From an uncultured Microbacterium sp. (GTDB lineage: Bacteria; Actinomycetota; Actinomycetes; Actinomycetales; Microbacteriaceae): a stretch of DNA of 28,732 nucleotides. Under the pieces are notes generated by a model. It searched no databases and was not told the DNA's origin. It saw nothing but the letters and a program-made list of their open reading frames with translations. Of the stretch, positions 11,840 through 18,915 are shown in pieces. A program made the position numbers and the translations under genes. How positions within the stretch are numbered: position 1 is the first letter of the stretch; every line of letters starts with the position of its first letter. The stretch is from NCBI GenBank assembly GCA_937926065.1, contig CALANM010000036.1:1-28732 (forward strand). Reading direction: 5' to 3'.

Positions 11840-13301
11840 CCCCAAGGGCTTCCTCAAGACCACCGAGCGCGAGCTCCCGCCGCGCCGTCCCGTTCCCGTT
11901 CGCATCATGGACTGGAAGGAGGTGTACGAGCCGGGTGACTCGGCCGTGCTCCGCCGCCAGGCCGGGCGATGCATGGACTGCGGCATCCCGTTCTGCCACA
12001 AGGGCTGCCCGCTCGGGAACCTCATTCCCGAGTGGAACGACCTCATGTGGCGTGGCGAAGGACGCGCGGCGATCGAGCGCCTTCACGCGACGAACAACTT
12101 CCCGGAGTTCACGGGTCGCCTGTGCCCCGCGCCGTGCGAGAGCGCATGTGTGCTCGGAATCAACCAGCCGGCTGTCACGATCAAGCAGATCGAGGTCAGC
12201 ACGATCGACGACGCGTTCGCGAACGGATGGGTGGAGCCGGAGCCCCCGGCACGCCTGACAGGCAAGACGGTCGCAGTGGTCGGCTCGGGCCCCGCGGGGC
12301 TCGCCGCTGCGCAGCAGCTGACCCGGGCGGGGCACACGGTCGCGGTGTACGAGCGTGACGACCGCATCGGCGGGCTGCTTCGCTACGGCATCCCGGACTT
12401 CAAGATGGAGAAGCGTCACCTCGAGTCGCGCCTTCGCCAGATGCAGGATGAGGGAACGCGCTTCCGGGCGGGCGTCGAGATCGGCAAGGACATCTCCTGG
12501 GCTGACCTGCGCGCTCGATACGACGCGGTCGTCATCGCGACCGGCTCGACCGTGCCGCGCGACCTCTCGATTCCCGGCCGTGACCTCGCCGGCGTGCACT
12601 TCGCCATGGAGTACCTCGTAGAGTCGAACAAGGCTGTGGCGGGCGACCAGGTGCCGCACCAGATCCACGCCGAAGGCAAGCACGTCATCGTCATCGGCGG
12701 CGGCGACACGGGCGCGGACTGCATCGGCACGGCGCACCGACAGGGGGCGCTGAGCGTCACCAACCTCGCCATCGGCAAGCAGCCTCCGGTGAACCGTCCC
12801 GAGCACCAGCCGTGGCCGATGACGCCGACCGTGTTCGAGGTGCAGTCCGCACACGAGGAGGGCGGCGAGCGGGCGTACCTGGCCTCGACCGTCGAGTTCC
12901 TCGGCAACGAAGCCGGCGAGGTGCGCGCTCTGCGCGTGGCGGAGACGGAGTACGCCGCCGACGGCCGCCGCGTGCCGAAGAGCGGTACCGAGCGTGAGAT
13001 CCCGGCAGACCTCGTGCTGATCGCCATGGGCTTCACGGGCCCGGAGCGCGAGCTGCTCGAGTCGCAGCTCGGCACGGCGTTCACCTCGCGCGGTAACGTC
13101 GACCGCGGCTACGATTACGAGTCGACCACGTCGGGCGTGTTCGTCGCTGGCGACGCCGGTCGCGGGCAGTCGCTCATCGTGTGGGCGATCGCCGAGGGCC
13201 GAGCCGCAGCGGCGGCTGTCGACGAGTACCTCATGGGCCGCACCAACCTGCCGTCCCCGGTGCGTCCGACCGACGTCGCCATCGGCCTGCAGCCCGCGTG
13301 A
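11832..13301 (+). CDS. gltD: Glutamate synthase small subunit GltD
   Basis: GltD takes electrons from NADPH through FAD and 4Fe-4S clusters and hands them to GltB. The 489 residues start with the cysteine-rich region: CMDCGIPFCHKGCPLGN, then LCPAPCESACVLG, which hold the iron-sulfur clusters. The FAD dinucleotide fold is VAVVGSGPAGLAAAQQL near residue 148, with DRIGGLLRYGIPDFK. The NADPH fold is VIVIGGGDTGADCIG near residue 286, and a second FAD contact is GVFVAGDAGRGQSLIVWAI. The GTG start overlaps the gltB stop region by 8 bases and has GGAGGTG about 5 bases upstream, so synthesis should be coupled to GltB. Confidence 0.96.
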
Positions 13302-13310
13302 GCGTGGGCG

Positions 13311-13316
13311 TAGGCT
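13311..13316 (+). promoter_or_regulatory. -10 element for pyk
   Basis: TAGGCT lies just after the gltD stop and 42 bases before the pyk start. It predicts a leader of about 36 bases that contains the ribosome binding site GGAGA at 13346-13350. This gives pyk transcription independent of gltBD. Confidence 0.45.
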
Positions 13317-13358
13317 GAGTTCAATTCCTAAACCCGACATAGACCGGAGAGTCAGTCA

Positions 13359-14807
13359 GTGAGACGCGCGAAGATCGTCGCAACCCTGGGGCCCGCCACC
13401 GAGTCGTACGAGATGATCCGAGCGATCATCGAGGCCGGTGTCGATGTGACCCGCATGAACCTCAGCCACGGCTCCTACGCAGAGCATGAAGTGCGCTTCG
13501 CGAACGTGCGCAAGGCCGCCGAGGACACGGGCCGCGCGGTCGCGATCCTGGTCGATCTGCAGGGCCCGAAGATCCGCCTGGGCCGCTTCGCCGACGGACC
13601 GCACGAGCTCGCTGTCGGCGACGTCTTCAAGATCACGACCGAGGACGTGCCGGGAACGAAGGAGCTCGTCTCGACGACCTTCAAGGGTCTCCCTGGCGAC
13701 GTGAAGCCGGGCGACTACCTCCTGATCGACGATGGCAAGGTCCGCGTTCAGGTGGAGAGCGTCGACGGCCCCGTCGTCACGACCCGTGTCATCGTCGCCG
13801 GCATGGTGTCCAACAACAAGGGCATCAACCTCCCGGGCGTCGCGGTGAGCGTGCCGGCGCTGTCCGAGAAGGACGAGGCCGACCTCCGCTGGGGCCTGAA
13901 GGCCGGCGCGGACATCATCGCGCTGTCGTTCGTGCGCAACGCGGCGGACGTCACCCGCGTGCACGAGATCATGGCCGAAGAGGGACGCAGAGTCCCCGTC
14001 ATCGCAAAGATCGAGAAGCCGCAGGCGGTCGACAGCCTCGAGGAGATCATCGACGCCTTCGACGGCATCATGGTCGCCCGTGGCGACCTGGGTGTCGAGC
14101 TCCCGCTCGAAGCGGTGCCGATCGTGCAGAAGCGCGCTGTCGAGCTGTGCCGCCGCATGGCGAAGCCCGTCATCGTGGCCACTCAGATGCTCGAGTCGAT
14201 GGTGGAGAACCCGGTTCCGACCCGTGCCGAGACGAGTGACGTCGCCAACGCGGTGCTCGATGGCGCGGATGCCGTGATGCTCTCGGGTGAGACGAGCGTC
14301 GGCAGATACCCGATCGTCGTCGTCGAGACGATGGCGCGCATCATCGAGTCGACCGAGGAGCACGGTCTCGAGCGGATCCAGCCGTTCACGACCCGTCCCC
14401 GCACTCAGGGCGGCATCATCACTCTGGCTGCCAACGAGGTAGCCGAGTTCGTCGAGGCGAAGTACGTCTGCATCTTCACCGAGTCCGGCGACACTGCACG
14501 CCGAATGTCGCGTCTGCGCCCGAAGATTCCGATGATGGCCTTCACGGTCGACCCGGCGATCCGCCGCCGCATGGCTCTCACGTGGGGCGTTCAGTCGTCC
14601 CTGGTCGAGCACGTCGCCCACACCGACCTGATGTTCCTTCAGGTCGACGAGTACTTCCTCGGCAAGAAGCTCGCCGCTGAAGGCGACAAGGTCGTCGTGA
14701 TCTCGGGTTCTCCTCCCGGGATCATCGGCTCGACGAACGACATCCGCGTGCACAAGATCGGCGACGCGGTGCACGGCAAGGCGCCGATCTACAAGGCCGA
14801 GAAGTAG
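13359..14807 (+). CDS. pyk: Pyruvate kinase
   Basis: Pyruvate kinase makes ATP and pyruvate from phosphoenolpyruvate and ADP, the last step of glycolysis. The 482 residues match the bacterial tetrameric form. The start MRRAKIVATLGPATES is typical. The active-site lysine and metal ligands are in VIAKIEKPQAVDSLEEI and FDGIMVARGDLGVELP, and the signature is followed by ATQMLESMVENPVPTRAE and MLSGETSVGRYPI. The C-terminal allosteric domain is present and complete (about residues 350-482). The GTG start has GGAGA eight bases upstream. The gene is closed by a strong hairpin terminator, so it is probably transcribed alone or at the end of gltBD readthrough. Confidence 0.97.
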   Translation: MRRAKIVATLGPATESYEMIRAIIEAGVDVTRMNLSHGSYAEHEVRFANVRKAAEDTGRAVAILVDLQGPKIRLGRFADGPHELAVGDVFKITTEDVPGTKELVSTTFKGLPGDVKPGDYLLIDDGKVRVQVESVDGPVVTTRVIVAGMVSNNKGINLPGVAVSVPALSEKDEADLRWGLKAGADIIALSFVRNAADVTRVHEIMAEEGRRVPVIAKIEKPQAVDSLEEIIDAFDGIMVARGDLGVELPLEAVPIVQKRAVELCRRMAKPVIVATQMLESMVENPVPTRAETSDVANAVLDGADAVMLSGETSVGRYPIVVVETMARIIESTEEHGLERIQPFTTRPRTQGGIITLAANEVAEFVEAKYVCIFTESGDTARRMSRLRPKIPMMAFTVDPAIRRRMALTWGVQSSLVEHVAHTDLMFLQVDEYFLGKKLAAEGDKVVVISGSPPGIIGSTNDIRVHKIGDAVHGKAPIYKAEK

Positions 14808-14837
14808 GCCCGGTCGGCCGCCGTCGCGTCGGACACG

Positions 14838-14869
14838 GAAAGGGGATGACTCTCGGGTCGTCCCCTTTC
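14838..14869. terminator. Strong hairpin terminator between pyk and tRNA-Leu, probably bidirectional
   Basis: Arms 14838-14850 and 14857-14869 pair over 13 positions, with a single G-T wobble, around a six-base loop TCTCGG. The stem begins GAAAGGGGA and ends TCCCCTTTC. It starts 30 bases after the pyk stop. There is no long T run on either strand, but the stem is by far the strongest in the window. It also lies downstream of the oppositely oriented tRNA gene, so it could end both transcripts. Confidence 0.75.
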
Positions 14870-14929
14870 GTCGTTCCACGCGCACGAGCGCACCCTACGG
14901 CTGCCGCACATCGTGCCCGTACTGCGTCG

Positions 14930-15012
14930 TGCCGGTGGTGGGAGTCGAACCCACACGCCCTTTCGGGCAACCGAGTTTGAGTCGGTCGCGTCTGCCATTC
15001 CGCCACACCGGC
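14930..15012 (-). tRNA. tRNA-Leu (anticodon CAA)
   Basis: A complete 83-base class II tRNA is readable on the - strand. The acceptor arms are GCCGGTG and CACCGGC with discriminator A. The anticodon stem ACCGA/TCGGT encloses loop CTCAAAC, giving anticodon CAA at 14979-14977, which reads UUG. The long variable arm GCCC-GAAA-GGGC marks a leucine tRNA, and the T arm is GTGGG-TTCGACT-CCCAC. The 3' CCA is not encoded and must be added after transcription. UUG codons are rare in such GC-rich genomes, so this is a minor leucine tRNA. Confidence 0.96.
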
Positions 15013-15025
15013 GCACGTCCCCTCG

Positions 15026-15031
15026 ACGATA
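15026..15031 (-). promoter_or_regulatory. -10 element for tRNA-Leu
   Basis: On the - strand TATCGT ends 13 bases before the mature 5' end of the tRNA, which leaves a short leader for RNase P to remove. The spacing is typical for a stable RNA promoter. Confidence 0.45.
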
Positions 15032-15078
15032 CCGCAGGCTCCCCGCCGCGCCCGCCGTGTGCGTGCGGACACCTGCTC

Positions 15079-15084
15079 TAAGAT
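15079..15084 (+). promoter_or_regulatory. -10 element of a leaderless promoter for pdtaR
   Basis: TAAGAT ends 6 bases before the GTG at 15091, with no Shine-Dalgarno between. Confidence 0.6.
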
Positions 15085-15090
15085 GGACAG

Positions 15091-15711
15091 GTGACAGAGC
15101 AGGAACAGACCCCCACCGGCACGACTTCCGCACCGCGACGCGTCGTCGTCGCTGAGGACGAGTCGCTCATCCGCCTCGACATCGTCGAGATCCTCCGAGA
15201 CAACGGCTTCGACGTCGTCGGGGAGGCTGGGGACGGCGAGACGGCCGTGCAGCTGGCCACTGAGCTCCGTCCCGACCTCGTCATCATGGACGTCAAGATG
15301 CCCGTGCTCGACGGCATCAGCGCGGCCGAGAAGCTGAGCAAGGCGCACATCGCGCCCGTGGTCCTGCTCACGGCCTTCAGTCAGAAGGAGCTCGTCGAGC
15401 GTGCGAGCGAGGCTGGCGCCCTCGCGTACGTGGTGAAGCCGTTCACCCCCAACGACCTCCTCCCGGCGATCGAGATCGCGCTGGCCCGCTACGAGCAGAT
15501 CATCACGCTCGAGGCAGAGGTGGCCGACATGGTCGAGCGTTTCGAGACCCGCAAGCTCGTCGACCGAGCAAAGGGCCTCCTCAACGAGAAGATGGGCTTG
15601 AGCGAGCCCGAGGCGTTCCGCTGGATTCAGAAGGCGTCCATGGACCGTCGCCTGACGATGCAGGACGTCGCCAAAGCGATCATCGAGCAGCTCGCGCCGA
15701 AGAAAGGCTGA
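15091..15711 (+). CDS. pdtaR: ANTAR-domain response regulator, PdtaR type
   Basis: This 206-residue regulator has an N-terminal receiver domain and a C-terminal ANTAR domain that binds two-hairpin RNA motifs to prevent transcription termination. In the receiver the acidic pocket is VVAEDESLIRLD, the phosphorylated residue is Asp67 in VIMDVKMP, and the conserved lysine is Lys116 in YVVKPF. A coiled coil links to ANTAR (about 140-200), with LVDRAKGLLNEKMGLSEPEAF and KASMDRRLTMQDVAKAII. The layout equals mycobacterial PdtaR (Rv1626), whose kinase is PdtaS. No kinase gene lies nearby, so the partner must be encoded elsewhere. The start is set by a leaderless promoter signal. Confidence 0.9.
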   Translation: MTEQEQTPTGTTSAPRRVVVAEDESLIRLDIVEILRDNGFDVVGEAGDGETAVQLATELRPDLVIMDVKMPVLDGISAAEKLSKAHIAPVVLLTAFSQKELVERASEAGALAYVVKPFTPNDLLPAIEIALARYEQIITLEAEVADMVERFETRKLVDRAKGLLNEKMGLSEPEAFRWIQKASMDRRLTMQDVAKAIIEQLAPKKG

Positions 15712-15726
15712 GCCGGCAACGAAGGG

Positions 15727-15758
15727 CTGAGCCTGCGTACGCGGGCGCGGCCGCTCAG
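15727..15758. terminator. Inverted repeat between convergent pdtaR and thioesterase genes
   Basis: CTGAGC (15727-15732) is mirrored by GCTCAG (15753-15758). An alternative inner stem GCCTGC/GCGGGC at 15731-15746 closes on the loop GTAC. It sits between two converging genes and overlaps the thioesterase stop codon, a usual place for a bidirectional terminator. There is no T run, so this is tentative. Confidence 0.35.
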
Positions 15759-16189
15759 GAAGTCGGCCGGTCCTTGATCATGTTCGTGATGCGGATCGTC
15801 GAGCAGCGACGGCCCTGATCGTCGGTCACGACGATCTCGTGCACCGTGATGCTGCGTCCCAGATGGATGGGTGTGCATACGCCTGTGACGACTCCGCTGG
15901 TCGCCGAGCGCGTGTGAGTCGCGTTGATGTCGACGCCCACGGCGAGCTTGTCGGGGCCCGCCCACAGGTTCGCGGCCATCGATCCCAGTGACTCTCCGAG
16001 CACGACGTATGCGCCGCCGTGCATGAGCCCTACGGGCTGCGTGTTGCCCTCGACAGGCATCGTCGCGACGGAGCGCTCGACGGAGAACTCCGTGAACTGC
16101 ATGCCCATCTTCTCGGCGAGCGCGCCCATTCCGCGGCGCGCCGCCCATTCGAGACCATCGACAACGGGGGAGGAGGGGTCGGGCGTCAT
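15755..16189 (-). CDS. PaaI-type hotdog-fold thioesterase
   Basis: This 144-residue protein belongs to the hotdog acyl-CoA thioesterase superfamily. The signature MHGGAYVVLGESLGSMAAN at about 55-73 carries the conserved HGG turn and the acidic catalytic residue on the central helix. The second half, VGVDINATHTRSATSGVVTG, is the usual beta strand pair. Such enzymes hydrolyse acyl- or aryl-CoA thioesters in the cytosol as tetramers; the exact substrate cannot be told. A Shine-Dalgarno (GAAGGTGA on the - strand) lies ahead of its ATG. It is divergent from polA with 56 bases between the starts, and the two -10 signals overlap. The same neighbourhood is common in actinobacteria as far as I recall. 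Confidence 0.85.
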   Translation of the reverse strand: MTPDPSSPVVDGLEWAARRGMGALAEKMGMQFTEFSVERSVATMPVEGNTQPVGLMHGGAYVVLGESLGSMAANLWAGPDKLAVGVDINATHTRSATSGVVTGVCTPIHLGRSITVHEIVVTDDQGRRCSTIRITNMIKDRPTS

Positions 16190-16229
16190 CGCTCACCTTC
16201 GTCAGAGACCGTTCGGGTGTCCGCACCCG

Positions 16230-16235
16230 CGTCTA
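16230..16235 (-). promoter_or_regulatory. Candidate -10 element for the thioesterase gene, overlapping the polA -10
   Basis: On the - strand TAGACG lies about 40 bases before the thioesterase start, giving a leader near 33 bases that holds its Shine-Dalgarno. It shares two bases with the polA -10 on the other strand. The last base departs from the TANNNT pattern, so the call is weak. Confidence 0.3.
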
Positions 16236-16239
16236 GGCT
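16234..16239 (+). promoter_or_regulatory. -10 element of a leaderless promoter for polA
   Basis: TAGGCT ends 6 bases before the GTG at 16246, with no Shine-Dalgarno between. Confidence 0.6.
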
Positions 16240-16245
16240 TGCAGG

Positions 16246-18885
16246 GTGACGGACTCCGCAAAGCCTACCCTTCTCGTCGTCGACGGCCATTCGCTGGCGT
16301 ACCGTGCCTTCTTCGCACTGCCGGTCGACAACTTCTCGACGAAGGACGGGCAGCACACCAACGGCATCTACGGCTTCCTGTCGATGTTCGTGAACCTGCT
16401 CAAGGCCGAGAAGCCCACTCACCTCGCCGTCGCCTTCGACACGTCGCGTCAGTCGTTCCGCACGGAGCAGTACGCCGAGTACAAGGCCAACCGATCTGAG
16501 TCGCCGGCCGAGTTCAAGGGTCAGATCCCGCTTCTGCAGGAGTGCCTCGCCGCGATGAACGTCACCGTCCTCACCCAGGAGGGGGTCGAGGCCGACGACA
16601 TCCTCGCGACGCTGGCGACGCAGGGCGCCGATCAGGGCTACCGCGTGCTGGTGTGCTCGGGCGACCGCGACACGATTCAGCTCGTGACCGAGGACATCAC
16701 GCTGCTCTACCCGAATGTCCAGGGCGTGTCCCAGTTGAAGCGCTACACGCCGGAAGCCGTCGTCGAGAAGTACGGCCTGCCGCCGCAGAAGTATCCCGAC
16801 ATCGCGGCGCTGGTGGGCGAGACGAGCGACAACCTGCCGGGCGTTCCCAAAGTGGGCGAGAAGACGGCGGTCAAATGGCTGACCCAGTACGGGTCGCTCG
16901 AAGAGCTGCTCGCCCGCGCTGATGAGATCAAGGGCGTCGTGGGCGGCAATCTGCGTGAGCATCTCGACGACGTGCGCCGCAACCGCTCCCTCAACGCCCT
17001 GCTGCGCGATGTGGAGCTTCCCGTCCGCCCAGACGATCTCGCGGTCAAGCCGATCGATGCGCAAGCGGTGCGCGACATCTTCGCGCGGCTCGAGTTCCGC
17101 ACCCTGCTCCCGCGGGTGTTCGAAGCGGCCGGCGAGCTCGATGCACCGACGCACGACGAGCCGGCGGTGGAAGCGCCTGTGGCCGCGGAGCTCGACGCGA
17201 CGGGGCTCGCTGCCTGGCTGGCCGGAAAGAGCGCCGAGTGCGGCATCGGCGTCACCGTCACGCTGAGCGGCGGACTGCCCCAGCGCATCGGCTTCGCGAC
17301 GCTGGACGACGCGGCGGAGGCGACGTGGTCAGACGCCGTCGCTGACGCCGTGCGCCCGTGGCTCGAGAGCGCCGCGCCGAAGCTCCTGGCCGACGCGAAG
17401 CCGCAGGTGAAGGCACTGCGTCGCGTGGGCATTCGCCTGGGCGGCCTCTCGTTCGATCCGATCCTGGCGGGGTGGCTCCTGCGTCCGAGCTTCCCCGACA
17501 AGCGTCTGGCCGACCTCGTCGACCGCTATCTGGGTGAGAGGCTTCCGGAAGCCGACCCGACGCAGCTTGTGCCCGAGACCGAGGGCGCCACTCCGGGGCA
17601 GCTGTCCTGGTACATCCTGCGGGTCAGCGAGGCGCTGCGCGCGGAGCTGCCCGACACCGTCGCGACCGTGCTCACCGACATCGAGCTGCCGACGCTCGAC
17701 ACCCTGGCCGACATGGAACTGGCGGGGGTCGCCGTCTCGCACGAACTGCTCTCCGCGTTCTCGGCGGAGCTCGGCGCGCGCGCCGACAGTGTCGCGCAGC
17801 TGGCCTACGCCGAGATCGACCGCGAGGTGAACCTCGGCTCTCCCAAGCAGTTGCAGGAGGTCCTGTTCGATCAGCTGCAGCTGCCCAAGACCCGCAAGAC
17901 GAAGACCGGCTACTCGACGGACGCCGCCGTGCTCGCCGACCTGCAGGACACCAATCCGCATCCCTTCCTGGATCTGCTCCTGCAGCACCGCGAGGCCACC
18001 AAGATGCGGCAGATCATCGAATCGCTCGACGCGGCGATCGGCGCCGACGGCCGCATCCACACCACCTACCTGCAGACGGGAAGCCAGACCGGTCGCCTCT
18101 CGAGCACCGACCCGAATCTGCAGAACATCCCCATCCGCACCGAGGAGTCGCGTCGCATCCGCGCCGCCTTCGAGGTGGGTGCGGGCTACGAGACGCTGCT
18201 CACGGCCGACTACTCGCAGATCGAGATGCGCATCATGGCCCACCTGTCGGGAGACGCCGGGCTCATCGAGGCGTTCAACTCCGGCGAAGATCTGCACCGC
18301 TTCGTCGGCTCCCGTGTGTTCGGCGTTGCACCTGCCGACGTCACACCTGCGATGCGCACGAAGGTGAAGGCGATGTCGTACGGCCTGGTCTACGGCCTCA
18401 GCGCCTTCGGCCTGTCCAAGCAGCTGCGCATTGAGCAGTCCGAGGCGAAGCAGCTGATGACCGAGTACTTCGCCCGCTTCGGCGCCGTACGCGACTACCT
18501 GCGATCCTCCGTCGCCCAGGCGCGCATCGACGGCTACACGGAGACGATCTTCGGCCGCCGCCGACCGTTCCCCGACCTCAACAGCCCCAACCGTGTCCTG
18601 CGCGAGAACGCGGAGCGCGCGGCGCTCAACGCTCCCATCCAGGGAAGCGCCGCAGACATCATGAAGATCGCGCTGTTCCGCATCCACGACGAGTTCCTCC
18701 GCGAACGACTCGAGTCTCGTGTGCTGCTGCAGATCCACGACGAGCTCGTCGTCGAGGTCGCGACGGGGGAGTGGGACGCCGTGGAGCAGATCGTCAGGAG
18801 CCGGATGGGCGATGCAGCCGAGCTGTCCGTGCCTCTCGACGTCCAGATCGGGCACGGGCCGAACTGGGACGCGGCCGGACACTGA
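16246..18885 (+). CDS. polA: DNA polymerase I
   Basis: Pol I fills gaps and removes RNA primers in replication and repair. The 879 residues have an N-terminal 5' nuclease (about 1-300; VDGHSLAYRAFFALP, EADDILATLA, CSGDRDTIQLV), an exonuclease-like middle (about 310-500) and the polymerase (about 510-879). Polymerase motifs are DYSQIEMR with Asp655, the O-helix RTKVKAMSYG (Arg704, Lys708, Tyr712) and QIHDELV with Asp832. The proofreading residues equivalent to E. coli Asp355, Glu357, Asp424 and Asp501 are missing, so the 3'-5' exonuclease should be inactive, as in mycobacterial Pol I. The O-helix has Tyr instead of Phe. The GTG start is supported by the leaderless -10. Confidence 0.97.
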   Translation: MTDSAKPTLLVVDGHSLAYRAFFALPVDNFSTKDGQHTNGIYGFLSMFVNLLKAEKPTHLAVAFDTSRQSFRTEQYAEYKANRSESPAEFKGQIPLLQECLAAMNVTVLTQEGVEADDILATLATQGADQGYRVLVCSGDRDTIQLVTEDITLLYPNVQGVSQLKRYTPEAVVEKYGLPPQKYPDIAALVGETSDNLPGVPKVGEKTAVKWLTQYGSLEELLARADEIKGVVGGNLREHLDDVRRNRSLNALLRDVELPVRPDDLAVKPIDAQAVRDIFARLEFRTLLPRVFEAAGELDAPTHDEPAVEAPVAAELDATGLAAWLAGKSAECGIGVTVTLSGGLPQRIGFATLDDAAEATWSDAVADAVRPWLESAAPKLLADAKPQVKALRRVGIRLGGLSFDPILAGWLLRPSFPDKRLADLVDRYLGERLPEADPTQLVPETEGATPGQLSWYILRVSEALRAELPDTVATVLTDIELPTLDTLADMELAGVAVSHELLSAFSAELGARADSVAQLAYAEIDREVNLGSPKQLQEVLFDQLQLPKTRKTKTGYSTDAAVLADLQDTNPHPFLDLLLQHREATKMRQIIESLDAAIGADGRIHTTYLQTGSQTGRLSSTDPNLQNIPIRTEESRRIRAAFEVGAGYETLLTADYSQIEMRIMAHLSGDAGLIEAFNSGEDLHRFVGSRVFGVAPADVTPAMRTKVKAMSYGLVYGLSAFGLSKQLRIEQSEAKQLMTEYFARFGAVRDYLRSSVAQARIDGYTETIFGRRRPFPDLNSPNRVLRENAERAALNAPIQGSAADIMKIALFRIHDEFLRERLESRVLLQIHDELVVEVATGEWDAVEQIVRSRMGDAAELSVPLDVQIGHGPNWDAAGH

Positions 18886-18903
18886 CGGGCATGACCCGAG
18901 AGA

Positions 18904-18909
18904 TAGGCT
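18904..18909 (+). promoter_or_regulatory. -10 element of a leaderless promoter for the DUF885 gene
   Basis: TAGGCT ends 6 bases before the ATG at 18916 and lies in the 30-base gap after polA. No Shine-Dalgarno is present. Confidence 0.6.
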
Positions 18910-18915
18910 CGAAGA

